NCBI GenBank assembly: GCA_001898625.1
Contig: MKUP01000010.1
Coordinates: forward strand, 1 to 64,000
DNA from: Burkholderiales bacterium 67-32
GTDB taxonomy: Bacteria > Pseudomonadota > Gammaproteobacteria > Burkholderiales > Burkholderiaceae_B
Direction of reading: 5' to 3'
Length of the DNA stretch: 64,000 nt
Part shown: positions 1 through 6,725 of the stretch, piece by piece
Position numbering within the stretch: the stretch's first letter is position 1
How the letters are laid out: each line of letters starts with the position of its first letter
Made by a program: the position numbers and the translations under genes
Notes under the pieces: model-generated
The model's input: only the letters and a program-made list of their open reading frames with translations
The model's database searches: none
Told to the model about the DNA's origin: nothing

Positions 1-822
1 GGATACTTGAGCCAGTCGGTCCTGCCATTGCGGGAACAACTCGCTGGCGAGCGCGCGCATCGTGTCGAGCGCGGCAGGGGCGACTCTGCCGGGCGGCTGG
101 CGGTGCTCGACCCGATGCACCGGCAGGCCGCGCGTTGCGGCACGTGGATACGCTTCTATGGCCGGCACGTCGGTGGCGAGCACGCGGATGCCGGCGCTGT
201 CCTGGAACAGGTCGCGCAGGGCCTGCTGGATCAGCCGTGCGTTGGCGGACACCGGGTGGACGCGGTTGATGAGCAAGTGCAGCGGCGGCGGTTCGATACC
301 CAGGTGCCGGTACGGCGCAATGTCTTCGAGCAACTGCATGGTGCCGCGCCGCAGCTCGCGTGCCGCGAGGATTTCCGGCGTGACGGGCGACAGCGCGAGA
401 TCGGAGGCGAGCACCGCCATCTCCAGCAGCACGGAACGCGCGCCCTGGGTGTCGATCAGCACCAGGTCGTAGAGGGGAGCAAGTGCTGGCAGCAGATGCC
501 GCAACCGCAGGCGGCCATCCGGCGCATGCAGCAACAACGTGTTCAGCTCGCCCCGGTGGTCGTTGGACAGCACCAGGTCCAGGCCCGCGATGATCGTGCG
601 GGACACGAGCTGGCCAAGGTCGCGCTCGTTGAAGGCCAACAGCTCATAGATGCCGCCCGGCGCGCGCTGGGTCAGTTCGTAGTAGGAGGACAAGGTGGGC
701 TGCACGTCGAGATCGAGCAGCAGCACGCGCAGGCCCGCGTCCGCGGCGAGCCCGCCCAGGTTGGCGGCCGTCGTGGTCTTGCCGACGCCGCCCTTCGTTG
801 AAATGATGGACACGACCTGCAT
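1..822 (-). CDS. ParA/Soj family ATPase (3' end cut by the window edge)
   Basis: The protein begins MQVVSIISTKGGVGKTTTAA, with the deviant Walker A motif KGGVGKTT at residues 10-17, and soon after has LLLDLDVQPTLSSYY, the usual ParA motif. The frame stays open for 274 codons to the left edge, so the C-terminus is missing; full-length relatives are about 290 residues. In islands of the ICEclc/PAGI-2 type a parA/soj gene sits at the end away from the integrase and is thought to help maintain the element. The ATG at 822 is preceded by GGAGAG. An alpA-like gene lies 42 bases upstream on the same strand and is probably co-transcribed. The family is certain; the partition role is inferred. Confidence 0.9.
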   Translation of the reverse strand, partial: MQVVSIISTKGGVGKTTTAANLGGLAADAGLRVLLLDLDVQPTLSSYYELTQRAPGGIYELLAFNERDLGQLVSRTIIAGLDLVLSNDHRGELNTLLLHAPDGRLRLRHLLPALAPLYDLVLIDTQGARSVLLEMAVLASDLALSPVTPEILAARELRRGTMQLLEDIAPYRHLGIEPPPLHLLINRVHPVSANARLIQQALRDLFQDSAGIRVLATDVPAIEAYPRAATRGLPVHRVEHRQPPGRVAPAALDTMRALASELFPQWQDRLAQVS

Positions 823-864
823 GGCGCTCTCCGGCTGGGAATGGGAAGTCCGCGGGAGAGCGGG

Positions 865-1077
865 TCAGGTCCGGTGGTTGAGGCGCTCGGCGATCCACTG
901 GTCGATTTCGATCGAATCCCAGCCGACAGCGCGCACGCCCAGGCGCAGCGCCTGAGGGAACTGGCGCTTCTTCATCAGGTTGTAGATGTGGGCGCGTTTG
1001 AAGCCGGACTTCGCTTCGACTTCATCGAGCCGCAGGATGCGGCGCTCGTTCGGCGGGAGTACAGGGGTCTGCGACAT
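865..1077 (-). CDS. alpA: AlpA-family transcriptional regulator
   Basis: This 70-residue protein has the excisionase/AlpA winged-helix pattern: RILRLDEVEAKSGFKRAHIYN followed by a basic MKKRQFPQAL segment and GWDSIEIDQWI. The ATG at 1077 is chosen over an upstream GTG at 1086 because AGGAG lies eight bases before it. AlpA-like proteins are small DNA-binding regulators that control integrase or excision genes in cryptic prophages and islands, and here it would regulate the element's maintenance or transfer genes. It lies directly upstream of parA on the same strand. Confidence 0.87.
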   Translation of the reverse strand: MSQTPVLPPNERRILRLDEVEAKSGFKRAHIYNLMKKRQFPQALRLGVRAVGWDSIEIDQWIAERLNHRT

Positions 1078-1195
1078 GGCGGTCACTCCTGAACGCTCGG
1101 TGGCGTTTGTTGGCGTGACCTCTATTCAATAGACCTGGCTGCGGAAAGACATTGCAAATGCAATCTCCGCGATTGCACATACAAGCTGGATAACC

Positions 1196-1942
1196 TCATG
1201 CGCTTGCGCTACGAACGTACCTCTTAGCGTTGGCGAACTTTCCGTTTAAGGTGCGCTCAGTGATGCCCATGGTGCCGCCGTAGTGGGCGACCAATGCAGA
1301 GACAAGGGCCTCCTGCGTTTTGAAGCTGGAATAGGGCACGCCTGAAGGCGACTGGCTCAGCATCAGCGTCAACATCCCTCCAATGATGTTGAGATAGGTC
1401 GTTTCCGCCCGTTCGCTGATCTCGCATTGCTTGGATGCCAACAGCACCGAGGATTGCTTGAGTAGCGTGTCGTGCTGCTCCTGCAGTTCTCGCATCTCAC
1501 GTCGGGCTTGTTCAAGCGCGGCCTGAAGGGCCAGCCGCTCCACGAGGATCGCCTGTCCTGTTTCCATGGTGATGAAAGGATGCGCCATGCGTTCGCCACG
1601 GCTGAACAGAAATCCTGGCCGGTGCTCGGGATAGTGGGTGCGCATCCAGCGTTTTAGATCGACATGGCGAACAGTCAGATCCAGAGAATTGAGCAGCTTC
1701 GGATCATTGAGCGTGATCCCGTTCTTGCCGTAGGGCAGCTCTCCGTTGAGGATGCCGTCATAGATACGTTCCGAGTGCAGCCGGCACTCATTCCATCGAG
1801 GGCAGTTCAGCGACCGAGGCAGGACACGCGGTGACGCGATCGTGGCCAGGATCATCGGGAGATACCGCAGCAACCCAGCCCATCGGATGGCCGCCTCGAT
1901 GGGACGATAGAACACCTTTGATGTTGAAATGTCCTTGTGCAT
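1196..1942 (-). CDS. Hypothetical island protein with central coiled coil
   Basis: I do not recognise a named family. The 248-residue product has a weakly hydrophobic start (AAIRWAGLLRYLPMILATIA) and a charged helical stretch near residues 130-160 (QAALEQARREMRELQEQHD) that should form a coiled coil. The C-terminal part, including GITERTLNGKFANAKRY, could be a helical DNA-binding or oligomerisation segment. The ATG at 1942 has AAAGGAG eight bases upstream; longer in-frame extensions lack such a site. It sits upstream of alpA and parA on the same strand, separated from alpA by 118 bases. A regulatory or maintenance role in the island is only a guess. Confidence 0.7.
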   Translation of the reverse strand: MHKDISTSKVFYRPIEAAIRWAGLLRYLPMILATIASPRVLPRSLNCPRWNECRLHSERIYDGILNGELPYGKNGITLNDPKLLNSLDLTVRHVDLKRWMRTHYPEHRPGFLFSRGERMAHPFITMETGQAILVERLALQAALEQARREMRELQEQHDTLLKQSSVLLASKQCEISERAETTYLNIIGGMLTLMLSQSPSGVPYSSFKTQEALVSALVAHYGGTMGITERTLNGKFANAKRYVRSASA

Positions 1943-2392
1943 GTCTTCGTCTCCTTTCGGGTGCGCTACATCACCGGCTCCTTTCTTGCCCAAGGGCTGT
2001 TGTGTCGTTATGGCCTGCGACGGACGCTTGAGGCGATGCCCTAAGCGAAGGCGGAGGAGGCCATTGGCGTCCGCCGCAGGTGGCCTTGTCTTGCTTGATA
2101 TGCAAGAATCGATCAGTTGCCGGCCCATCGAGCGATGAGGACGCAAGCTCGATATTGGCGCTCACGGTACCAGCGTCATAGGTGGCGCAAAGCCCATCAA
2201 GACCGATTTGGTATGGTCTGATATCCAGACGGTTCAAGACCAGCGAGTTGAAGCGTTCGACGCCCCTACGTCCAGTTGGTGACTGGAAATCAGCGGTTAG
2301 TGATGCATCGCTCCACATGCTGATATATCGACAAAGTATCTGCCGCAGTACCAGTGACCCTGCCAGGTTGCCCCAGCACATAGGAGACGGAG
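1943..2392. other. Divergent intergenic region between the island hypothetical and DUF305
   Basis: These 450 bases separate two divergent genes and should carry both promoters. Open frames run through on both strands but none has a ribosome binding site, family resemblance or normal codon pattern. I see no clear operator, RNA gene or insertion sequence; the stretch may be decayed coding DNA. Confidence 0.4.
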
Positions 2393-2893
2393 ATGGCTGA
2401 ACATTCCCATGAACATCAACATCACACATCCGGTCAGATGGGTAAGCACGGCCGACCATACGCCAAGTTCTGGGTGAACATGGTGTTGGGCCTCGTCGTC
2501 ATGTACTTCGTAATGTTCAGCATGATCGACGGCGCCAGGGACTTCAGAAACAATCTCAACATGCTCTACATGGCGGTCACTATGTGGGCGCCAATGGGCA
2601 TCTTCATGCTAGCGACAATGCCCGGCATGTTTCCAAACCGGCGGCTCAATCTCGTGCTGTACGGCTTGTTTGCCGTTCTCACACTCGGTTCTTTTGCCGC
2701 GACCCGTGCTCAAACCGGAATCGGCGATCGACAGTTCATCGCGTCTATGGTCCCGCACCATTCGGGAGCGATCCTCATGTGCCGCGAGGCGCAGCTCTCA
2801 GATCCGGAACTCGTCAACCTATGCCAAGCGATTTCCGATGGCCAGCGCGCGGAGATCGAGCAGATGAACCGGATTGCTGCACGCCTTCGTTGA
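2393..2893 (+). CDS. DUF305-family membrane protein, probable metal-related island cargo
   Basis: The 166-residue protein opens with a His-rich cytoplasmic tail (HSHEHQHHTSGQMGKHG). Three likely membrane helices follow: residues about 27-47 (NMVLGLVVMYFVMF), 60-80 (MAVTMWAPMGIFMLATM) and 87-105. The C-terminal part carries the DUF305 signature MVPHHSGAILMCREA. DUF305 domains are four-helix, His/Met-rich modules found in proteins tied to copper or silver handling, and this membrane-anchored form often occurs in heavy-metal islands. GGAG lies close upstream of the ATG. No metal pump or cus/sil gene is visible nearby, so metal binding is inferred from family and composition. Confidence 0.85.
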   Translation: MAEHSHEHQHHTSGQMGKHGRPYAKFWVNMVLGLVVMYFVMFSMIDGARDFRNNLNMLYMAVTMWAPMGIFMLATMPGMFPNRRLNLVLYGLFAVLTLGSFAATRAQTGIGDRQFIASMVPHHSGAILMCREAQLSDPELVNLCQAISDGQRAEIEQMNRIAARLR

Positions 2894-3150
2894 GGCTGGC
2901 TGCCACTACACTGGCGCCGCGTTGCGCTCCGGCGAAGTTAGCCGCAGCGATGTAAAGATGAGTACTTGCGGTGTTCCGATGCCGGCGGTTGTGTCCTACA
3001 GCCGTCCAGGTGCCAGGCAGTCCACGCGACACCACCCCGCGCTGCCTGCGGAGCGAGCGCAAGTCATGATCGTCGCAAGTTGGAGTTCGATAGCGAACCC
3101 GCTCAGCAGCTGGACGCATCAGGCGTAACGACGGGTGGATGGATCATCCT

Positions 3151-3175
3151 TGGACGCTGGTGGAAGTGGTTGGAT
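3151..3175 (-). repeat. 25-base TGGAC repeat, copy 1 (inverse orientation)
   Basis: Read on the plus strand this copy starts TGGACGCTGGTGGAAG. It matches the reverse complement of the copy at 3307-3331 at 19 of 25 positions. It lies 106 bases inside the element from the att core. Repeats near an integration site can be arm-type integrase sites or debris from earlier insertions. Confidence 0.5.
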
Positions 3176-3280
3176 GAACTTTGTTGCCGAGGGCGAAAAA
3201 CAAGGCTATAATTGAGTTCTTCGCTGATCACCACAGTGGAGAAAGTGATTGGGAAACAGAGACTTAGCGCTCTAGTGCAT

Positions 3281-3298
3281 GACTCGTTTCCCGCTCCA
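3281..3298 (+). other. Putative att core: duplicated 3' end of a tRNA-Gly gene
   Basis: The sequence GACTCGTTTCCCGCTCCA matches the last 18 bases of the E. coli tRNA-Gly(GCC) gene (GTCTCGTTTCCCGCTCCA, from memory) at 17 positions, including discriminator and CCA. No tRNA body precedes it. A lone tRNA 3' end beside island genes is the expected product of integration by a tyrosine integrase that targets tRNA-Gly. Confidence 0.7.
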
Positions 3299-3306
3299 GG
3301 AATTTT

Positions 3307-3331
3307 GTCCATGGACATCCACCAACGTCCA
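3307..3331 (+). repeat. 25-base TGGAC repeat, copy 2
   Basis: This copy lies eight bases downstream of the att core and directly before a hairpin. On the reverse strand it reads TGGACGTTGGTGGATGTC and on. Copy 3 just past the hairpin shares the blocks GGAC, GTGGATGTC and TGGAC at the same spacing. Confidence 0.6.
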
Positions 3332-3340
3332 TAGATGATT

Positions 3341-3377
3341 AAAAAAGGCCGAAAACTTCGTGTTTCGGCCTTTTTTT
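3341..3377. terminator. Bidirectional Rho-independent terminator
   Basis: A 14-base-pair stem built from AAAAAAGGCCGAAA and its complement encloses an eight-base loop and ends in a T run. The A run on the other side makes it work in both directions. It probably belonged to the original tRNA-Gly transcript and now insulates the island from the AbiE genes. Confidence 0.85.
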
Positions 3378-3378
3378 C

Positions 3379-3403
3379 GTCCAGCGACATCCACTGGTGT
3401 CCG
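3379..3403 (+). repeat. 25-base TGGAC repeat, copy 3
   Basis: A direct repeat of copy 2 on the far side of the hairpin, ending TCCACTGGTGTCCG. The repeat-hairpin-repeat arrangement recurs about 2 kb downstream, after the AbiE genes. Confidence 0.6.
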
Positions 3404-3610
3404 CCTACAGCCACGCGATTCAAGGCCGTTTTTGAGTCCATTTTTTGAGCCGCACTCGCAATTATTGCGAACTCAGCGAAACGCTGAAGAGCGGCTTCGC
3501 CGGGCTCGATTCGGCGAGGTGGATTCAATGTTCACGTCAGTCTTGCTGGAGAGTTTGGCAGGAAATAGGTGCCCTCGTATCACTCTTAAGTGTGAGGTGA
3601 AGAGCACGTT

Positions 3611-3637
3611 GTTAGATTTTTGATTAAAATATCTAAC
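3611..3637. promoter_or_regulatory. Inverted repeat upstream of abiEi, likely autoregulatory operator
   Basis: GTTAGAT and ATCTAAC form a perfect 7-base inverted repeat separated by 13 AT-rich bases, 19 bases before the abiEi start codon. AbiEi antitoxins repress their own promoters by binding inverted repeats, so this is the natural operator candidate. The binding itself is inferred. Confidence 0.55.
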
Positions 3638-3656
3638 ATTCAAGAGCAATCCAGCC

Positions 3657-4268
3657 ATGAGCACCTCCCAAGCCATCCGTGAACGCATCGCTTCGCAACC
3701 CTCAGGCGAGCCCTTCACCCCCGCATCGTTTGCGGGGCTGGGTTCGCGCGCGGCCATCGATCAGACCCTGATGCGGCTGGCCAAGGCGGGCAGCATCGAG
3801 CGCATCGGTCATGGCTTGTATCTCGTGCCTAAGACCGGACGGTTCGGCATCAAATCGATGCCCGCGCCCGAACAGGTCGCGCGGACTGTGGCCGAGGCGG
3901 AAGGGGCGACGATCGAGATCCATGGGGCGGAAGCCGCGCGGCGCCTGGGCCTGTCCACGCAGGTGCCGGTACAGGTGGTTTTTCAGACCACAGGATCCTC
4001 CCACCAGATCCGGCTGGGCAAACTGGTCGTCCGACTGCAGCACGTGGCGCCGCGCAAGCTGGCGCTGGCGGGCCGGCCAGCAGGGCAGGCGCTATCAGCT
4101 CTGTGGTACCTGGGGCGAAGCCAGGTCACGCCACACACGTTCAAGCAGATCGCCAAGAAACTGCCTGCAGCCGAGTTCGAGGCGCTGAGCAGGGCCAAGG
4201 CGTCGATGCCGGCCTGGATGGTGGAAGCCCTGGCCTGCTACGAGCGAGGCGAACTGGCCCATGCGTGA
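3657..4268 (+). CDS. abiEi: AbiEi-type antitoxin (DUF6088 family)
   Basis: The 203-residue protein has an N-terminal winged-helix region (residues about 1-65: SQAIRERIASQPSGEPFTPA and GSIERIGHGLYLVP). The rest has the fold typical of AbiEi-like antitoxins, with IEIHGAEAARRLGLSTQVPV in the middle. It is the antitoxin of a type IV system: it represses the operon and counteracts, without direct binding, the nucleotidyltransferase toxin encoded next. The genes overlap by eight bases (ATGCGTGA), indicating translational coupling. The inverted repeat at 3611-3637 is the likely operator. The unit could serve phage defence by abortive infection or stabilise the adjacent element. Confidence 0.88.
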   Translation: MSTSQAIRERIASQPSGEPFTPASFAGLGSRAAIDQTLMRLAKAGSIERIGHGLYLVPKTGRFGIKSMPAPEQVARTVAEAEGATIEIHGAEAARRLGLSTQVPVQVVFQTTGSSHQIRLGKLVVRLQHVAPRKLALAGRPAGQALSALWYLGRSQVTPHTFKQIAKKLPAAEFEALSRAKASMPAWMVEALACYERGELAHA

Positions 4269-5277
4269 ATCCACGCAGCACTACTTCGATTTGTCCCTGG
4301 CCGAGCAGGCCGAGCTGCTGCATGGCCTGGCACCGGTGCTGGGCCGCCGCGCCGAAATCCTGGAAAAAGACATCTGGCTGTGCCAGACGCTGGGCATCCT
4401 GTTCGCGCTACCGCATCGCAAGCCGATGGCGTTCAAGGGGGGGACATCGCTGTCCAAGGTCTATCAGGCCATCGAACGCTTTTCCGAGGACATCGACGTC
4501 ACCATCGACTACCGGAGTCTGGCGACCGATGTACCTGATCTCGTGGGCCTTTCCAACACCCAGCGCAAAAAACTGTCTGATGCGCTCAAGGTGGCTTTGG
4601 CGAAACACGTCACCGAGGAGCTAGTACCGGCACTTCGAGATGCGCTGGCGCAAGCACTCCCCGCGCATGAGTTCGCTCTCGAGGTCAGCGACGATGCAGA
4701 GAAGCTCTGGCTGTACTACCCCAGCGCGGTAGAGAACACAGACGCTTATCTGCGACCGAGCGTGCTGATCGAGTTCGGTGGACGCAATGCCACGCTGCCG
4801 CAGGACTCCGTGACGATCGTGCCGGATGTGGCTGCGCACGTGCCAGGGCTGGTGTTCCCGAGTGCCCAGGTGGCGGTGCTGTCGCCGATGCGCACATTCT
4901 GGGAGAAAGCCACGCTGATCCATGTCGAGTGCCATCGTCCTGACCTGCGCGTCGGCGCCGAGCGGCTATCGCGGCATTGGTACGACCTGGCACTTCTGGC
5001 CGATCACGAAGTGGGGCGCAAGGCGCTGGTCGATACCGATCTGCTGCGCGATGTGCTGCACATCAAGGAGACCTTCTACCGCAGCGGGTTCAGCCATTAC
5101 GAGCAGTGCCAGGCGGGTGGCCTGCGGCTGATTCCCGATGCCGTGCTGCTCCGTGCGCTGCAACAGGACTACCAGTCCATGCTGGACGCCCAGATGTTCT
5201 ACGGCGAGACAATGAGTTTTGATCACATGGTCGCGCGTCTGACCGCATTGGAGAGGGAAATCAATCGCCAAGGATGA
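4261..5277 (+). CDS. abiEii: AbiEii/AbiGii-type nucleotidyltransferase toxin
   Basis: The 338-residue protein shows the nucleotidyltransferase core: FKGGTSLSK at residues 58-66, followed by RFSEDIDVTI, in which Asp77 and Asp79 would bind metal. Related toxins (AbiEii, MenT) modify RNA by transferring nucleotides; MenT enzymes act on tRNA 3' ends. The length matches the family and the active-site motifs are intact, so the toxin is probably functional. It overlaps the antitoxin gene by eight bases. The exact target here is unknown. Confidence 0.9.
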   Translation: MRESTQHYFDLSLAEQAELLHGLAPVLGRRAEILEKDIWLCQTLGILFALPHRKPMAFKGGTSLSKVYQAIERFSEDIDVTIDYRSLATDVPDLVGLSNTQRKKLSDALKVALAKHVTEELVPALRDALAQALPAHEFALEVSDDAEKLWLYYPSAVENTDAYLRPSVLIEFGGRNATLPQDSVTIVPDVAAHVPGLVFPSAQVAVLSPMRTFWEKATLIHVECHRPDLRVGAERLSRHWYDLALLADHEVGRKALVDTDLLRDVLHIKETFYRSGFSHYEQCQAGGLRLIPDAVLLRALQQDYQSMLDAQMFYGETMSFDHMVARLTALEREINRQG

Positions 5278-5301
5278 ACCGTCGCCCGCGGCAGAGAGAT
5301 A

Positions 5302-5371
5302 GATTTCCACTGGCGTCTGTAAGTCGTTGAAAAGGAGCGTCGGCTCCTTTTCATTCCAGCGAAATCCCCAG
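5302..5371. repeat. Second repeat-hairpin-repeat cassette, with terminator at 5329-5352
   Basis: Bases 5302-5319 match part of copy 3 at 14 of 18 positions, and 5354-5371 match its other part at 14 of 18. Between them GAAAAGGAG and CTCCTTTTC form a nine-pair hairpin with a six-base loop and a T run, a terminator for abiEii. This repeats the layout seen at 3307-3403, so the AbiE genes are bracketed by two related boundary structures. No second tRNA-Gly end is visible here. Confidence 0.55.
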
Positions 5372-5473
5372 TATGAAGACAGGCCCGCGGGGCCGTTTTC
5401 TTGGGCGCGGCATGCTTGCCGTCGTTACCGCGCCAGCAGGTCAACGTAGGCTTGAATACATCAGGGGCTCGGG

Positions 5474-5701
5474 CCGTAGTTCACCCAGCTGCTTGCCCGC
5501 ACCACGTGCACTATCGAGCAACAGCCCGTGTGCATCGCACAGCAGGCGCACGCTGATGGGCAGCCCCTTCGGGTCGCGCAATTGGCCCTGGACCAGGCGG
5601 AATGCGCGCAGGTAGTTGCTCACCTCGGCTACGTCGTCGGTGTTGCTGACTTTGAAACCAGCTTCCTCGTCGAACAGGTCGGTCAGCGTGGCTTTCGAAC
5701 C
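5474..5701 (-). pseudogene. Remnant of a Fic-family protein gene (N-terminal domain only)
   Basis: On the minus strand the translation contains KATLTDLFDEEAG, NTDDVAEVSNYLRAF and GLPISVRLLCDAHGLLLD, then GAGKQLGEL. This is the N-terminal domain of Fic/DOC AMP-transferases, in which GTQATLTDLFDEEA and LPISVRLLCEAH are typical. The catalytic HPFxxGNGR segment is absent and the frame ends soon after GEL. The upstream part of the frame (positions above 5701) has no Fic resemblance and probably results from a junction. It marks a decayed insertion zone beside the AbiE module. Confidence 0.75.
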
Positions 5702-5842
5702 GTGGTTCGCATGACTGGCTGACGGGAGCCTCGCTCGTTTACGAAAAATATACGGCGCCCCCCGGTTTTTGAACGAAGAATTTACACGCCTTTCGGAATA
5801 CTGATGGCCGGTCATGTCGATCATCCCTTTCAAGTGGAAAAC

Positions 5843-6550
5843 ATGCGGCTCATCCCTATTCTTTCCCGCGGCAGCCTTGCCGTGCTGGGTTCCGCGGCCT
5901 TGCTGGCCGCCGCGTCGGGCGAGGCTCGCGCGCAGTTGTCGGGCAGCGCGGCCCTGACCTCAGACTATGTTTGGCGAGGGTCGTCGCAAACGCGGGAACG
6001 TCCCGCCGTGCAGGCGGGCGTACGATATGCCCACGAGTCGGGGCTGTATGCCTCGGTGTGGGGATCGACCGTGAAATTCAAGCCCGACAACGGCGCCTAT
6101 GCGGAATTCGATCTTGCCGCCGGCTGGGCGGGAAAGCTCGCGCCGGACTGGGCGCTCGATGCCTATTTCCTGCGCTACCAGTATCCCTCGACGCAAGGCC
6201 ATCCGAACTGGAACGAAGTCAACTTGGCCGTGACCTGGCGCGATCGCTACTGGCTGGCCGTGGGGCATTCGAACAATGCCATGGCCAGCCGCACGACGGG
6301 CACGTATGCGTTGCTGGGGGCGCGCCATCCCCTGGGCGAGGCGTGGCGTGTCGAAGCCACGCTGGCCCGCTATTTCCTGGACGACGCGTATGCCGACAGC
6401 TACACCCACGCTTCGGTCGGGGCGGTGTGGGCGTTCAAACCTCCCTTCGAGTTGCGGCTGACCCTGCATGGCACCGATGCGGCTGCTCGGCGGCTGTTTC
6501 CGGGCATGGCGGGCACGCGTGGCGAGATCGCGCTGCAAGCCGCGTTCTAG
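5843..6550 (+). CDS. TorF-family putative porin
   Basis: The 235-residue protein starts with a clear signal peptide (MRLIPILSRGSLAVLGSAAL, cleavage after EARA). Its mature start, QLSGSAALTSDYVWRGSSQT, is the hallmark of the TorF-type outer-membrane family (TIGR02001). The rest alternates short aromatic strands and ends in LQAAF, with the C-terminal Phe expected of a beta-barrel. The ATG at 5843 is chosen over the one at 5804 because it places the signal peptide at the N-terminus. The substrate is unknown. The stop codon lies two bases before the poly-G region. Confidence 0.83.
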   Translation: MRLIPILSRGSLAVLGSAALLAAASGEARAQLSGSAALTSDYVWRGSSQTRERPAVQAGVRYAHESGLYASVWGSTVKFKPDNGAYAEFDLAAGWAGKLAPDWALDAYFLRYQYPSTQGHPNWNEVNLAVTWRDRYWLAVGHSNNAMASRTTGTYALLGARHPLGEAWRVEATLARYFLDDAYADSYTHASVGAVWAFKPPFELRLTLHGTDAAARRLFPGMAGTRGEIALQAAF

Positions 6551-6552
6551 GC

Positions 6553-6579
6553 GGGGGGGGGGGGGGGGGGGGGGGGGGG
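6553..6579 (+). repeat. Homopolymeric tract of 27 G residues
   Basis: Twenty-seven consecutive G residues begin three bases after the torF stop and end 146 bases before the tpsB start codon. Tracts this long mutate by slipped-strand mispairing. A plausible promoter (TTGAAG at 6605-6610, 17 bases, TACCAT at 6628-6633) starts 25 bases after the tract. A change in tract length would therefore alter the distance and helical phase between any upstream activator site and the promoter, as known for the poly-C tracts of Bordetella fim promoters. The exact count may be affected by sequencing error. Confidence 0.9.
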
Positions 6580-6604
6580 CGGTACGGTGCGCGTGGGTGG
6601 GGTT

Positions 6605-6662
6605 TTGAAGGGATTTGAAATAAGGGTTACCATGATTCGATGGTTATACCCCGCTGGTATAA
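6605..6662 (+). promoter_or_regulatory. Candidate promoter and inverted repeat upstream of tpsB
   Basis: TTGAAG (6605-6610) and TACCAT (6628-6633) are spaced by 17 bases and resemble a sigma-70 promoter. Just downstream TTATACC (6644-6650) and GGTATAA (6656-6662) form a perfect inverted repeat with a five-base loop, a possible operator. Assignment is by pattern only. Confidence 0.35.
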
Positions 6663-6725
6663 AACACCAATTCTTTTCGAGCCGGCGGTGGTCACGCGCA
6701 GACCTCACGGAGCGTCTCGGAAGCA

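Larger units (their letters stand above)
1..3298. mobile_element. Distal end of an ICEclc/PAGI-2-like integrative element (continues left of the window)
   Basis: The gene order parA, alpA-like regulator and coiled-coil hypothetical, all on the minus strand, is what the integrase-distal end of ICEclc/PAGI-2-type islands usually carries. The right limit is set by an 18-base sequence at 3281-3298 resembling the 3' end of a tRNA-Gly gene, the usual target of this family. The integrase and the intact tRNA would lie outside the window to the left. The boundary is inferred; no integrase is visible here. The DUF305 gene would be cargo. Confidence 0.65.

Noticed and set aside
3103-3528. A minus-strand frame of 141 codons across the att core and hairpin
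   Set aside because: It reads through repeats, the att core and a terminator, so it is a chance open frame.
5296-5320. A second tRNA-Gly 3' end as right-hand att of the AbiE segment
   Set aside because: No tRNA-like sequence is present here; only the repeat-hairpin-repeat layout recurs.
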